From assembly GCF_019393635.1 (NCBI RefSeq), contig NC_057862.1, positions 267,482,441-267,546,440 on the forward strand: a DNA stretch of 64,000 bases, in the 5' to 3' direction. The stretch is from Dromiciops gliroides. Lineage: Eukaryota > Chordata > Mammalia > Microbiotheria > Microbiotheriidae. The notes under the pieces are model-generated. The model made no database searches. It was not told where the DNA came from and saw only the letters and a list, made by a program, of their open reading frames with translations. The position numbers and the translations under genes are program-made. Below are positions 1 through 11,398 of the stretch, in pieces; the stretch's first letter is position 1; the number at the start of each line of letters is the position of its first letter.

Positions 1-2578
1 TCATTGTACAGCATAAATCCCATCTGGTCAAATAATTAAATAATAGTGAAACAGCTTTTGGTGTGAAAAATTTCTCTCCTGCAAACATCTACAAATAAAA
101 CATTTACAAAAATAAATCCCTACCCGCTCCATCGCAAACAATTCAGTGGTACTACTCACTTTCTCCTTTTCTCTGTCAGTTTCCCTATTGGCTTCCTTTT
201 CTTCAACTCTTCCATGATCCCTCTAATTTAGTCTGTTTGCTTCCCTTTTAAAAAACATTTTTTTTTTCCTTTCATGAGCCACTTAGGTGAAACAGAATTT
301 TTGGAGCAAAGGAAAATAGCTCCAGATAACTTGGAATCTCACAACAAACAATTCACTCTCCCTGAACTCCAACCCAAGAAACGGATTTACTGAAACTCTT
401 ATTGCTCTCTGGAGGATTGAACCTAGTTTTAATCATCAGTTTAGAAGCAGACACCCAAAGGAATAAGTAATCTTTTATTGTCCTTTTGGTTTCTTTACTT
501 TCCCTGGATAAAGTGGGGTTCAGTATAAATAGTGGAAAGGGATAGAGCAACTAATTCCCTATGAAGTCTAGATTCTTGAAAAGCCCCTTAGAATAACTCG
601 ACTGAGTAGACAAGATCATCCTAATGGACAGGAGTAGAGAAGAATAGAAAAAAATGTTTTGCTAATTTGCCAAAATTCTCTGCATTAGACTATGCAATAG
701 AAAAATATTTTCCAAGGCAACGCCTCTCTGAAAACACTAGTAAATCTGACTACAGGAGCACTGGAAGATGTGTGTGTGTGTGTGCGTGTGTGTATGTGTT
801 TTATAACAATAATAAGGTCTAATCATATTTTAAAAATAAATATGTGTATGTAGTTAGGAAACTCCTTTAACTCACTCTTTCCTTTCTTTGGTGGTGGTAG
901 GAGGATATTTTTCAGGGGAAGTTTCAGAAATCAAGCGCCTTGTTTACTTTTTGAAAAACTAACTCCTCTAAGTCCCAGATGTTCAACGGAAAGAAAAGAA
1001 AAAAACCCAACTGCTCTGTGGCTCCTTTGGGTAAGGAGCCTCCCACTAACATACATTTTCTAGTTTAAGAATGGAGGGAACTACTGAGTGATCCCTGCTG
1101 CTTTAAGTCTCACATTCGTTTCAGAAGAATTTACCAGGACAGTGGCAGACTCATCTCCTGACACTATCTTTGTCTTGCTTCCCAATTTCACAAAAGAATT
1201 CCTTCTCTCCTTTGCTCTCCTCTGCTCTCAAATGGACATGCTCAGAACTCTCTAGATGGCTCCAGTCTCAAACTACAGAATCGGTGTTCCCTATAAGGTG
1301 TGCCCACATTCCCTACCCTACATGAGGACTACAGAACTCTCAGCTCTCTTTTCTCTCCAGTGACTCCTCTAACACAATTGAGAAGGCAGTTTCCACAGCC
1401 CAGAGCAAAGATACTTTGCTTTGGGTTCCAGGAAGCAATATTTAGCAACCCCTACAAAGAGTTTCATCTCCCCCATTCTGTTTCATTCTGTTTCTTCTTA
1501 TAACTATAGGACAGAAGTGTACTCTGCAGCTACAAGTTCATTATATGCTGGAGTCATCATCCCTTATTTAAACATTTCATTTTTATTTTCTTTAGTCTTG
1601 TGTGGGGAGGAATAAGAAATGAACAAAACTTCCCCACAACCTACCCCCACCCCTCTCTCTCCCTCCTTCCCTCTCTCACTTCCTCCCACTCCCTTTCTTA
1701 GAAGCCTCATTGAAGTCTTTTTCCTGGTGCCTGCTATATCCCTAGCCTATTATTGCTTACCGTGTCTTTTCAGAGTAGCAGAATCTTGAGGAGTTCTGTC
1801 TGAAAGGTTGTAGTAAACCTGTCCAGAAACCAAAGGCAGAGTCTTTAAAAAGCCTTTAATTATCATCTTATCAGTGAGATAAACAATCACCACGCAAGCA
1901 GAATCAATTCTTGATAGAGTAAAATGGTCTTGCATACCCAACATTTGCCGTCTTCTCTACGCTTCTCTCCCTCCTTTTCTTCCCTCTTTTATCCTTTTCT
2001 TCCTCTCTTTCTCTCTGCAGCCCTGCCCTTCTTTCCTTTTTCACACTTGGGTCCACCCCTCCTTCTCCTCTTCTAGCCTCTCCTCCCCTTCTTGCTTCTC
2101 CTTGTTTTTCTCCTCCCTTTTTCCAAGTGAGAGCCCGCCCACATCCTTTAATCCTGCAAGCTAACCTCCTAAAGCAGCCTTAATTCTAAACCCCAGAGTT
2201 TCTGAATCTCCTTTTTCCATTCTAATATAGCTTGTGGAGCTCACCTGGGGACCAAGTTCAGTGGTACTAGAAAGCATGCACAGACTAGTCTGCTTGCTCA
2301 CAAGAAATACCCATGGGAGTCTGGCCTTCCCTTAAGTTTAGAGTAACTGCTACTCAAACTGATTATTAAACACTGAGTAATCATAATTTATCCTGAGTAA
2401 TTAGAGATAATGAAACACTTCTAAAATCAAATTATGTAGAAAGGAGCAGTTGGATTAGTTTGCTGTCTTTAAATTGTTAAAAGATTTCTAAATGCTGAGA
2501 AACAAGCTGTGAACAGTTTTCTAGAAGGGTCACTTCTAATAGTCTGAAGCGTAAAAAACTTTCCCCACCATGTCTATT
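1..2578. other. Gene-free stretch
   Basis: I see no gene and no repeat family I can name. The stretch holds a TG-rich microsatellite at about 769-799 and pyrimidine-rich runs at about 1640-1700 and 1950-2130. Open frames are short and lack recognisable domains. Confidence 0.6.
769..799. repeat. (TG)n microsatellite
   Basis: Interrupted TG dinucleotide run with one CG and one TA variant unit. Confidence 0.85.
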
Positions 2579-2592
2579 AAAAGGCCTTTGCA

Positions 2593-2754
2593 GGGGGCAG
2601 CTAGGTGGTGCAATGGATAAAGCACCAGCCCTGGATTTAGGAAGACCCAAGTTTAAATCTGGTTTTAGACACTTGACACTTACTTGCTGTGTGACTCTGG
2701 GCAAGTCACTTAACCCTTATTGCCCTGCAAAAAAAAAAAAAAGAAAAGAAAAAG
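2593..2754 (+). mobile_element. WSINE-type tRNA-derived SINE
   Basis: The head GGGGGCAGCTAGGTGGTGCA is followed by the GGGCAAGTCACTTAACCC tail motif and an A-rich tail. It is flanked by a perfect 13-bp target-site duplication, AAAAGGCCTTTGC, at 2579-2591 and 2755-2767, so both ends are secure. Confidence 0.93.
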
Positions 2755-2767
2755 AAAAGGCCTTTGC

Positions 2768-3299
2768 TTATGTGTTTATGTATATAGACATCTATATACA
2801 TCTATATGTATGTGTATTATATATACATGCACATATTTGTCTAAGTATGTGTATGTCCAGGCCTGGGATTTAACTGGTGTAGGGAGCTCCCAGTAAGGTA
2901 ACTCTATTAATTCAGAGAGGTGACTTTTATAATTTGTAGTCATCATGTTTCCTGGAGCACTGAGAAATTACATAACATGCCCAGGTTTACAGTGCCAGGA
3001 TAAGTCGGAAGCTAAACTTTAAATAAGGTTTTCCTGATTCTGAGCCAGGTGTGCTCTCCATCCCCTTAACCCATACTGCTTTTATTTGTGTGAATATATA
3101 TGAAATCACAGATTACAGTGTATACAATGCCATCCACAATGATCTCAATACTGCCTTAAACTCCTTGACCCTCTCCCACAGATATACAGAAGTAAGCCAT
3201 TAATTTTGGGGGTGACAGTCTGGAGTTCTTAAAGAACAAGTAGGATTGAAAAGTGACTCAAAGTGCAGGACTAGAAGTCTAATTTTAAAAAACGTTTAC
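2768..3299. other. Gene-free stretch
   Basis: Holds an AT-rich TATA/CATA-type simple stretch at about 2775-2840 and otherwise nothing I recognise. Confidence 0.5.
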
Positions 3300-3864
3300 A
3301 ATTCTACCTAAATTAATGTACTTATACAGTGCCATACCAATCAGACTACCTAAACTTTATTTTATAGATTTTATAAATTATTTTATATTAATAAAATTAT
3401 TATTTGTAGAAAAAATAATAACAAAATTAATCTGGAAGAACAAAAGGTCAAGAACATCAAGGGAACTAATGGAAAAAAATGTACAGGAAGGTGGGCTAGC
3501 TGTACCAAATATAAAGCTATTTCAGAAAAACCTGGAAAGACTTCCATGAACTGATGCTGAGTAAAATGAGCAGAACCAGGAGAACATTGTACACAGTATC
3601 AATAACATTGTGTGATGATAAACTGTGATAGACTTAACTATTCTCAGCAATACAATGATCCAAGATAATTCCAAAGGACTCATGATGGAAAATGCTCTCT
3701 ACATCTAGAAAAAAGAACTGTGGATTCTGAATGTAGATTGAACCACACTGTTCCTACTTTTTGGCTGGTTTTTTTCCTTTTTTGAGGTTTTTCTCTTGTG
3801 TTCTGATTCTTCTATTCACAACATGACTAAATGTAGAAATATGTTTAATGTGATTGTACATATA

Positions 3865-4483
3865 TGTGACTAATACAGCATCTCGAATCTGCTCGGGCTG
3901 CTCCACATGTCAGTCTTATAATCAGTATGCTTTTAAGGCCAAAGCTTATGGAGGGCGTCCTCTAGCATATACACCTTTTGAGCACTTACAAATTGATTAT
4001 ATTACTATGCCAAAAGCAGGACATTATAAATTTTGCCTTGTTATAGTTGATCAGCTCACTCGGTGGGTGGAGGCCTTTCCCAGCCCCCGAGCCACAGCTG
4101 CCTTTGTTGCCAAAATTCTTCTTAAAGAGATAGTTGAAGGGAATTAATATAATAGTGCGTTGCATATTAAGTTGAAGAGATAGTACCTCGTTTTGGCCCA
4201 CCAGCCCGCATCGATTCTGACAAAGGCACACATTTCACTGATTAGAGTTTACGCCCTACCATCCACAAAGTTCAGGCCAAGTCGAACGTATGAATAAAGA
4301 GCTTAAGAGTATGATTGGCAAATTATGTACTGAAACCCATTTGAAATGGCCTGATGTTCTACCATTGGCATTAGTCTATCTAGAAAACCAAAAGCTGCTT
4401 CCATTTACTAGTTTGGGAGATAAATTAAGGGAAAGGTTAAGTAGGGGAGATTTATGATCTAATATCCAATTTTAAATCTCACA
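3865..4483 (+). repeat. 5' LTR of miniature element
   Basis: From the left end to about 4382 this repeat matches integrase coding sequence, with a stop (SPRA...EIVEGN then TAA) and a roughly 41-bp insertion between two GAGATAGT copies near 4127-4180. Only the last 100 bp or so (4383-4483) are non-pol and probably represent true LTR 3' sequence. An AATAAA hexamer near 4292 lies inside the integrase part. Confidence 0.7.
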
Positions 4484-4486
4484 GTT

Positions 4487-4504
4487 TGGCGACTACGAAG
4501 TGAC
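4487..4504 (+). promoter_or_regulatory. Primer-binding site, tRNA-Arg(UCG)-like
   Basis: TGGCGACTACGAAGTGAC starts 3 bp after the CA end of the first repeat. Against the complement of the 3' end of tRNA-Arg(UCG) as I recall it, 16 of 18 positions match. Its last bases merge into pol sequence (AGTGACCCTG), so the deletion joining leader to pol fell within or at the edge of the site. Confidence 0.65.
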
Positions 4505-5098
4505 CCTGTTTCAAAGGGAAATGCACGAGCCGATTCTGCAGCCAAGCTTGCTGCATTAGAAGCTCCTGAACATGTATTTAACCTTTCACCTTCTGAGGAT
4601 ATTCCTTCCAACCTAACCTATGACGATTCTGAAATAGAAAAGTGGAAAAAGAAATTTAAGGCGAAACAGATCAATGGCATCTGGGTGTCTCCGGAAGGTA
4701 AGCCATTTCTTCCCCGGAAATTCTACCACCAGGTATGCCTCTCTGTTCACAGAAAAGGCCATTTTGGTACACAAGGCATTGTAGACTCTATTAAGAGAAC
4801 CTGGATAGCACCAGGTGTGACTAATACAGCATCTCGAATCTGCTCGGGCTGCTCCACATGTCAGTCTTATAATCAGTATGCTTTTAAGGCCAAAGCTTAT
4901 GGAGGGCGTCCTCTAGCATATACACCTTTTGAGCACTTACAAATTGATTATATTACTATGCCAAAAGCAGGACATTATAAATTTTGCCTTGTTATAGTTG
5001 ATCAGCTCACTCGGTGGGTGGAGGCCTTTCCCAGCCCCCGAGCCACAGCTGCCTTTGTTGCCAAAATTCTTCTTAAAGAGATAGTTGAAGGGAATTAA
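4499..5098 (+). pseudogene. Pol fragment: RNase H end plus integrase N-part
   Basis: One frame is open from about 4499 to the stop at 5096-5098. In order it shows the RNase H C-terminus (GNARADSAAKLAALE, with the terminal catalytic-type Asp), a linker, then the integrase zinc domain with H-x3-H (HRKGH) and C-x2-C (CSGCSTC). The core follows (LQIDYITMPKAGHYKF) with the first catalytic Asp. The stop comes after KEIVEGN, before the second catalytic Asp; further integrase pieces follow out of frame with deletions. The zinc domain lies in the internal region and the core in the second repeat. Residues agree closely with the integrase of the provirus at 23431-31882, so both belong to one family. 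Confidence 0.85.
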
Positions 5099-5434
5099 TA
5101 TAATAGTGCGTTGCATATTAAGTTGAAGAGATAGTACCTCGTTTTGGCCCACCAGCCCGCATCGATTCTGACAAAGGCACACATTTCACTGATTAGAGTT
5201 TACGCCCTACCATCCACAAAGTTCAGGCCAAGTCGAACGTATGAATAAAGAGCTTAAGAGTATGATTGGCAAATTATGTACTGAAACCCATTTGAAATGG
5301 CCTGATGTTCTACCATTGGCATTAGTCTATCTAGAAAACCAAAAGCTGCTTCCATTTACTAGTTTGGGAGATAAATTAAGGGAAAGGTTAAGTAGGGGAG
5401 ATTTATGATCTAATATCCAATTTTAAATCTCACA
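4816..5434 (+). repeat. 3' LTR of miniature element
   Basis: Same 619 bp as 3865-4483, offset 951, with no difference found by eye. It begins TGTGACTAAT inside the integrase frame and ends AAATCTCACA. The bases upstream (GGATAGCACCAGG) are only weakly purine-rich and are not a classical polypurine tract. Confidence 0.75.
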
Positions 5435-5660
5435 TATATAAACTATATCAGATTGCTTGCTGTCTTGGGGAGGGGGGAGGGAAGGGAAGGAGAAAAATTT
5501 GGAACTAGAAATATTATGAAAACAAATGTTGACAACTATCTCTATTAGAAAATAATAAAATACTTTTATAATTAGAAAAAATGTTTACATACACATCAGA
5601 ATTGTTTCCCCTTTGCTTAACTTCCCAATGATCACTCCCAATTAACAGATCTTTCGCAGG

Positions 5661-6862
5661 TCATAGGTACCTTTAAAAAAAAAATAAACATTTTTATTTA
5701 AAGTTTTGAGTTCTAAATTTTATCCCTCCTTCCCTCTCTCCCCTCCCCCCTCATTGAGGTGGTAAGCAATCCGATGTGGGTTATATATGTGTAACTATGG
5801 AAAACGTTGCCATATTAGTCATTTTGTACAATAAAACTTGAATAAAAGAAAAAAATGAAAGTGAAAAATACCATACTTCAGTCTGTGTTCCATCAATATC
5901 AGTTCTTTCTTTGGAGATGGATAGTATGCTTCATCATTACTTCTTTGGGATTGTCTTGGATCATTGTATTAATGAGAATAGTTGTCATTCACAGTTCTTC
6001 ATCAGACAATATTGTTGTCTCTGTGCACAATGTTCTCCTGGTTCTGCTCACTTCACTATACATCAGGTCATACAAGTCTTTCTGAAATCATCCTGATTGT
6101 CATTTCTTAAGGCACAATAATATTCCATCACTATCATATACTGCAGCTTGTTTAGCCATTCCCCAATTGATGGATATTCCTTTGATTTCCAATTCTTAGC
6201 CACCACAAAAAGAGCTTCAATAAATATTTTTGTACAAATATGTCTTTTTCTCTTTTTGGGAATGTCTTTGGGATATAAACCTAACAGTAATATTGCTGGA
6301 TCAAAAGGTATGCACAGTTTTGTAGCCCTTTGGATCTATAAACCAGCATGGTTGGATCAGTTCACAACTCCACCAACAGTGGATTAGTGTCCCAGCTTTC
6401 CCACATCCCCTATAACATTCCATGTTTTCCTTTTATGTTGTACTTGCCACTCTGATATGTGTGAGGTGATACCTCAGAGTTGTTTTAATTTGCATTTCTC
6501 TGATCAATAGTAATCTAGAGCATTTTTTTCATGTGATTATAAATAGCTTTGATTTCTTTGTCTGAAAACTGCCTGTTGACCATTTATCAATTGGGGAATG
6601 ACTTGTCTTTTTATAAATTTGACTCAGTTCTCTTTATATTTGAGAAATGAGGCCTTTATCAGAGATAATTGTTGCAAAAAAATCTTTCCCAGTTTTCTGC
6701 TTCCCTTGTAATCTTGGTTACATTAATTTTGTTTGTGCAAAAAGTTTAATATTATATAGTCAAAATGATCTCTTTTACATTTTGTTTTGCTCTCTGTATC
6801 TTCTTTGGTCCTAAATTCTTCCTCTGCCCAGAAATCTGACAGAAAAATGATTCACAGGTGCA
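5661..6862 (-). mobile_element. L1 3' end, antisense
   Basis: Antisense copy of the L1 tail seen at 59520-60520 and elsewhere, recognised by CCATCAATATCAGTTCTTTC, CATTCCCCAATTGATGG and CTTTATCAGAGA landmarks in the same order. The L1 3' end is at the left, near 5661. Confidence 0.85.
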
Positions 6863-6930
6863 CTTTTTTTAAAGATATGAATCTCTTATCTATCCTCTGT
6901 TTTGTTTTTGTTTGTTTGGTTGGTTTGGGG

Positions 6931-7076
6931 TTTTTTTTTGGCAGAGCAATGAGGCTTAAGTGACTTGCCCAGGGTCACACAGCTAGTAAGTGTCAAGTGT
7001 CTGAGGCCAGATTTGAACTCAGGTCCTCCTGAATCCAAGGCCAGTGCTTCATCCACTGCACCACCTAGCTGCCACC
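6931..7076 (-). mobile_element. WSINE-type SINE
   Basis: Antisense SINE with a T-rich tail at the left, then AAGTGACTTGCCCAGGGTCA and a CCACCTAGCTGCC head at the right. Confidence 0.9.
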
Positions 7077-7079
7077 TCC

Positions 7080-8190
7080 TCTGCTTTGTTTTTAAGAAGA
7101 AAAAGAAATAAAGGGGAAAAGTACAACCCCCTGTCCCAAAGCCCATTAGTATGGGACTCTCTTTCTTTATTGGTGGGGATGAATGCCCTGCCCTATGTGA
7201 GGGGTGGGGTAGAAGTTGGAGACAGATGAAGGTTTCAGTTCTATGCCAGTCCCTTTTGGTACTCTTCAAGCAACAGTTCAAACTTCAAGTCTTCTTCAGA
7301 CATCAAGTCTCTTTAGGCTTCCAGCTTTGAGAGGAAAGATGGAAGTAGCTGGCCCAAGAGCTGACAGTCTCTATCATGTCCCCATTCCCAGTTTGCTACT
7401 CTAGAGACATCAGAGAGTTTCCCTAATGGTTGAGCTGAATTAACTCACTCCCAAAGGGAGAGCCCTTCCACTCTATTGTTGTCTGGTATATATTATCTGA
7501 TGTATACCTTGATTTCTATTTTGTTATGATTTGGATGACTGGGTTTCCTTGCTGTTTGCTAGATGTGTTCATTGTGGATCTGGTATTAGGCAAGGAAACC
7601 TTGTATATAGAGCTTGATGTCCTCCTACCATCCCCCCAAATGACAAAGTAATAAAAAGTTAGCTCAAATCAAATCATAACCCCCAAATGAACAATATTTA
7701 AGGGAGCAGGAATATATACCTCTAGTACAGTAACCCTTCCCTCTGTGGAGAGCAGAATGGTGTTCTCTGGCCTAAACCTTCTGCTTCCCCTATTAGCAGG
7801 AATTAAATTTTCCCTTGTAGAAAGAGTTGGAAGATATGGGGGGGGGGGAAGCTAGAGATGTCTATTTTGCCTCTCTTTAAGCCACCTACAAGGACAAAAT
7901 CCTTGCTACCTATAGAAAATTTGAAATGCTATAGCTATAAGAAAGACCAGTGTCACTTCCAATGATCACTGTAATTTTAGATGACTTCTCATCTCTTCTG
8001 AAACATAGTAGCAATGTTCAATACACTCAAGATATAAATGAAACATCTTTTCCCAAGATTTCTCTTTTACAAGATAAAGGTTAAAACAGTTCCAGCAGAA
8101 AAGTTGTCTTTATTTTTCTTCTGTCTCCTCTAATTTTTCTCACATCACAGCTTTTAACACATTCTTACTACATTCATTATTCATGAAATA
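7080..8190. other. Gene-free stretch
   Basis: No gene recognised. Contains a G run at about 7838-7848. Part of it (about 7440-7690) has the feel of an old interspersed repeat, but I cannot assign a family. Confidence 0.4.
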
Positions 8191-8195
8191 GTCTT

Positions 8196-8364
8196 CATAA
8201 TATATATATATATATATATATATTTTTAGTGAGGCAATTGGGGTTAAGTGACTTGCCCAGGGTCACACAGCTAGTAAGTGTTAAGTGTCTGAGGCCAGAT
8301 TTGAACTCAGATACTCCTGACTCCAGGGCCGGTGCTCTATCCACTGCGCCACCTAGCTACCCCC
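8196..8364 (-). mobile_element. WSINE-type SINE with (TA)n at its tail
   Basis: A (TA)n run (8196-8222) adjoins the T-rich tail, followed by the antisense SINE ending CCACCTAGCTACCCC. A short CATAATAT repeat flanks both sides. Confidence 0.88.
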
Positions 8365-8484
8365 ATAATATTTCTTTACAACATGAGATAAAAATTTCTC
8401 ACATAAATTTTCCCTCGGTCTCTTTTTCTTTATCTTCTCCATAGTTCTCAAATTATCTCCATTCTTTCTTTCTTTTTTTTTAGA

Positions 8485-8632
8485 CTTTTTTTTTTTTTTT
8501 AGTGAGGCAATTGGGGTTAAGTGACTTGCCCAGGGTCACACAGCTAGTGTTAAGTGTCTGAGGCCGGATTTGAACTCAGGTACTCCTGACTCCAGGGCCG
8601 GTGCTTTATCCACTGCGCCATCTAGCTGCCCC
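8485..8632 (-). mobile_element. WSINE-type SINE
   Basis: Antisense SINE with a T tail and a GCCATCTAGCTGCCCC head. It lacks a few bases in the AGTAAGTGTTAAGTG segment. A similar CCATT-TTTCTTTCTT string flanks both sides. Confidence 0.88.
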
Positions 8633-9100
8633 TCCATTATTTCTTTCTTCATAGTCTCTCAAAACTTCCAGTCTAAATACCAAATCTTCCACATTCCATC
8701 ATGCTCTTAAAGTTATAGTAACAGTAAACAGCCTCTATAGGAGAGGCTATTAAAATTAGTGTTATACTTTTGTTGGTTGGTTGGTTATTGTCTTTCATTC
8801 TCTAAAAGGACCAAAATAATATCACTGTGTTGGGGTCAAGGTACAGTGTGTCTTGACCAATATAAGCTCTACCACAGGTTGGGCACCATATGAACATTTT
8901 GAGTGGAGATATATCTAAATTTGCACATCTCACATTTCCTTTGAGCTACTGCAATTCTGCTTGACCCATAGAGTACAGCACCTTCTTTGATACAGCCATG
9001 CTATACTGGGAAGTCCTGTGACATTATCTCCTGCATCTCCCAATTGATTCCAAAGTTCCAAAGTTCTAGAGACCTTGAGAGGTGAGAGAGGAATGCATTG
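8633..9100. other. Gene-free, old repeat-like sequence
   Basis: About 8770-9070 reads like an old medium-copy repeat (TCTAAAAGGACCAAAATAAT, ACAGGTTGGGCACCA), possibly LINE-derived. No coding frame is preserved. Confidence 0.3.
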
Positions 9101-9601
9101 GGAGAAAGGGAAAGGGAGAGGTGGAATGGGGTAAAGTATCTCACATACCAAGAAACAAGAAAAAGCTTATGGAGTGGAGAAGATGGAGGTAGTACAGGGG
9201 CATGAGTAAGCCTTTCTTTCATCAGAATTGGCTCAAAGAGGGAATAACATACACATTCAATTGGGCAAAGTAATCTATCTAACATTGCAGGAAAGTAGGA
9301 GGGGAAGGGAATAAAGGGAGAAGGGTGAAAGAAGGGAGGGCAGATTTCAGGAAGGACAGTCAGAAGCAAAACACTTGAGGAGGGATAGGGTGAAAGAAGA
9401 TAGAAAATAGAATGAATATCATGGGGAGGGAATAAAATGGAGGGAAACAAAGAGGAAAGAGCAATGTAAGATATGATGATGATTGATGGATGGATGGATT
9501 GATTGAATGATTGATTAATGGATTGATGATGATTGGATGAGGATGGGGATTGATTGATGATGAGGATTGATTGATGATAATAATAAAATATATGGTATTA
9601 A

Positions 9602-9735
9602 GGGGCAGCTAGGTGGCACAGTGGATAGAGCACTGGCCCTGGATTCAGGAGTACCTGAGTTCAAATCCGGCTTCAGACACTTAACACTTACTAGCTGTGT
9701 GACTTGGGCAAGTCACTTAATCCCAATTGCCTCAC

Positions 9736-9738
<3 letters not shown>
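9602..9738 (+). mobile_element. WSINE-type SINE
   Basis: Full head and tail motifs, CCTCACTAAAT at the 3' end. ATATATGGTATTAA occurs on both sides as a target-site duplication. Confidence 0.92.
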
Positions 9739-9796
<58 letters not shown>

Positions 9797-9800
9797 ATAT
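9739..9800. repeat. (AT)n microsatellite
   Basis: About 60 bp of AT dinucleotides ending in a few ATGT units, lying between the SINE 3' end and its downstream duplication. It therefore grew from the SINE tail. Confidence 0.9.
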
Positions 9801-10284
9801 GGTATTAATTTTGCTGGGCTATTGTGAAGAAAATTCTTTGTCAGATATAAGGTACTACATAGATGTTATCTATTACTGTTGTTGCAAGAATCAACCTCAT
9901 GGGTTTATTGTAAGGAAATCTCTCTTTAAAGTAAATGTCGTTTACTATATGAAAAAGATAAACAGGATGTTATCAGAAAAACCTGGAAAGACCTACATTA
10001 GCTGATACAACATGAAATATATACAAAATAACAGCAATACTGTAAGATGATCTGCTGTGAATGACTTGCTTATTTTCAGCTGAAAGTCTATGAAAATGCA
10101 ACGTTCATCTACAGAGAGAACCGATGGTTTCTGAATACAGATTAAAGCATAATTTTTTGTTTGTTTGTTAGTTTCAGCAATGCAATGATCGAAGACAATT
10201 CTGAAGAGACCTTGAAAGTGTTCTTGGAACACTTCTTCTGATCTCTGTGTGAACACTTACCTTGTGTGAGTTCACCATAAAATA

Positions 10285-11170
10285 GTCTTTTAGGCAAACT
10301 TATTTTTGGCTTTTGAACAACACAGCCAATCCATCAGAGTGGTTCTCTCTGCAATAGGGTTTGTTTGCTTGGCAGTTCAACTCCAGGAAAGATCTCAGTG
10401 CCCAGTACCTTATCTTGCTAGGTGATCTTCAGAATCTTCTTAAGACAATTCAAATGGAAGTGATTCAGTTTCCTATTATGGCACTGGTATACCAGCCAGG
10501 TTTCAAAGGCATACAACCATGAGTTCAACACAATGGTTCTGTAGACCTCCAGTTTGGTAGGCAACCTAATATCTCTTTTTTCCCATACTTCCCTTCAGAA
10601 TCTCCCAAACTCTGAGCTACCTCTGGCAATGTGTACACCAACCTCACCATCTATATGGACATTCCTGGAGAGTATACAGCCAAGGTAAGTGAATTTATCC
10701 ACATCATTCAAAATTTCTCCATTTGCTGTAGGTGGTTCCATGTGTAACTGGTACAATGGTGGCTAGTGGAGAACTTTTGTTTACTTGGTGTTAATTGTCA
10801 GGCCAAAATTAGTACAAGTGGCAGAGAATTAATTCATACTCTATTTCATCTCCCCCTGAGGTTGTACTGAGTACACAATCTCCTATGAATGAAAAATTAT
10901 GCACCAACTCTCTCTTCACTTTATTCTTGGTTTATAGACTTTTTGAAGTTAAATAATTTACTGTCAGTGTGGTGGCTGACCTTGATACTGTTTCATCCTC
11001 CGTGAAGGAATTCAACAATATTTCTGAAAACATCATGATAAAAAGCATGGGAGTAAGTACCCTGCTTTGGTGACTGGGAAAGCTGGAGAGAATCATCTAT
11101 TTTCCATAATCTGTGCAAGCATGCCATCATGAAGCCTCTTCATCATGAAGAGATTCCAGAGTCATCAAAC
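10285..11170 (-). pseudogene. Old non-LTR LINE RT fragment
   Basis: The minus strand near 10350-10470 gives FHLNCLKKILKIT, a stop, then QDKVLGTEIF, resembling the segment after the RT domain in L2/CR1- or RTE-type LINEs (a pattern of FHxRCLRxIL then WQDKxxNTEVL). Several frameshifts and stops are present. Which LINE clade it belongs to is uncertain. Confidence 0.5.
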
Positions 11171-11398
11171 TGTTGAGGAAAACAAATTCAATTCTTTTCC
11201 TCTTTTTCCCATCTCAAGACCATTTGTGGGCCTTCATTTACTCTGTTTGCTTTTATAGAGCAGAATACAAATAAAATTGATTTGGACTGAATCAAAGATC
11301 AACCCTTTGAAAGCTTATAATCAAAAGACAAACGCAGTATAATACAATTTTTGTTACCATTTTTTTCTTTAACTTCCCACTTCTCAGATATTGTTAGG

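Larger units (their letters stand above)
3865..5434 (+). mobile_element. Miniature LTR element, integrase-derived LTRs
   Basis: A 1570-bp unit with two direct repeats of 619 bp (3865-4483 and 4816-5434) that look identical by eye and enclose only 332 bp. The repeats begin TGTGA and end TCACA, a perfect inverted pair of TG...CA type. TATA flanks both sides (3861-3864, 5435-5438); removing the element and one TATA restores the L1 reading seen in related copies. A tRNA-Arg-like primer site starts 3 bp after the first repeat. The internal part is pol (end of RNase H, integrase zinc domain) and runs in frame into the second repeat, so no normal U3 precedes it. No gag, protease, RT or env is present, so it would need proteins in trans. 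A plain 951-bp tandem duplication or assembly error is the alternative, but it would not explain TG/CA ends, duplication and primer site together. Confidence 0.75.
3300..5583 (+). mobile_element. L1 3' end, interrupted by miniature ERV
   Basis: About 3316-3540 translates to the end of L1 ORF2: a basic WKNKRSRTSRE segment followed by GGLAVPNIKLFQ. The sequence then jumps, after an apparent internal deletion, to the 3' part also seen at 52370-52790, with CTGATGCTGAGTAAAATGAG and a G-rich tract. The tail resumes at 5439 and ends in an A-rich segment. The retroviral element at 3865-5434 splits this L1 and is therefore younger. Confidence 0.8.
9100..10215 (+). mobile_element. HAL1-like (ORF1-only L1) 3' region
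   Basis: Purine-rich segment (about 9120-9470), a GATT/GATG simple region (9480-9590), then GCTGGGCTATTGTGAAGAAA and AACCTGGAAAGACC. The same order follows an ORF1 directly at 57700-58620, with no ORF2 between. A SINE at 9602-9738 and its AT microsatellite interrupt it. Confidence 0.65.

Noticed and set aside
3986..5182. Pair of identical 81-codon minus-strand frames (MCLCQNRCG...)
   Set aside because: Antisense shadows of the integrase sequence in the two repeats.
3865..5434. Simple tandem duplication or assembly error
   Set aside because: Not excluded, but TG/CA ends with inverted TGTGA/TCACA, the TATA duplication and a primer-like site 3 bp after the first repeat together favour an LTR element.
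7044..7404. Plus-strand frames near 7.0-7.4 kb
   Set aside because: Part is antisense SINE and the rest has no domain or coding character.
9567..9827. Frame ending in alternating Ile-Tyr
   Set aside because: SINE plus the AT microsatellite.
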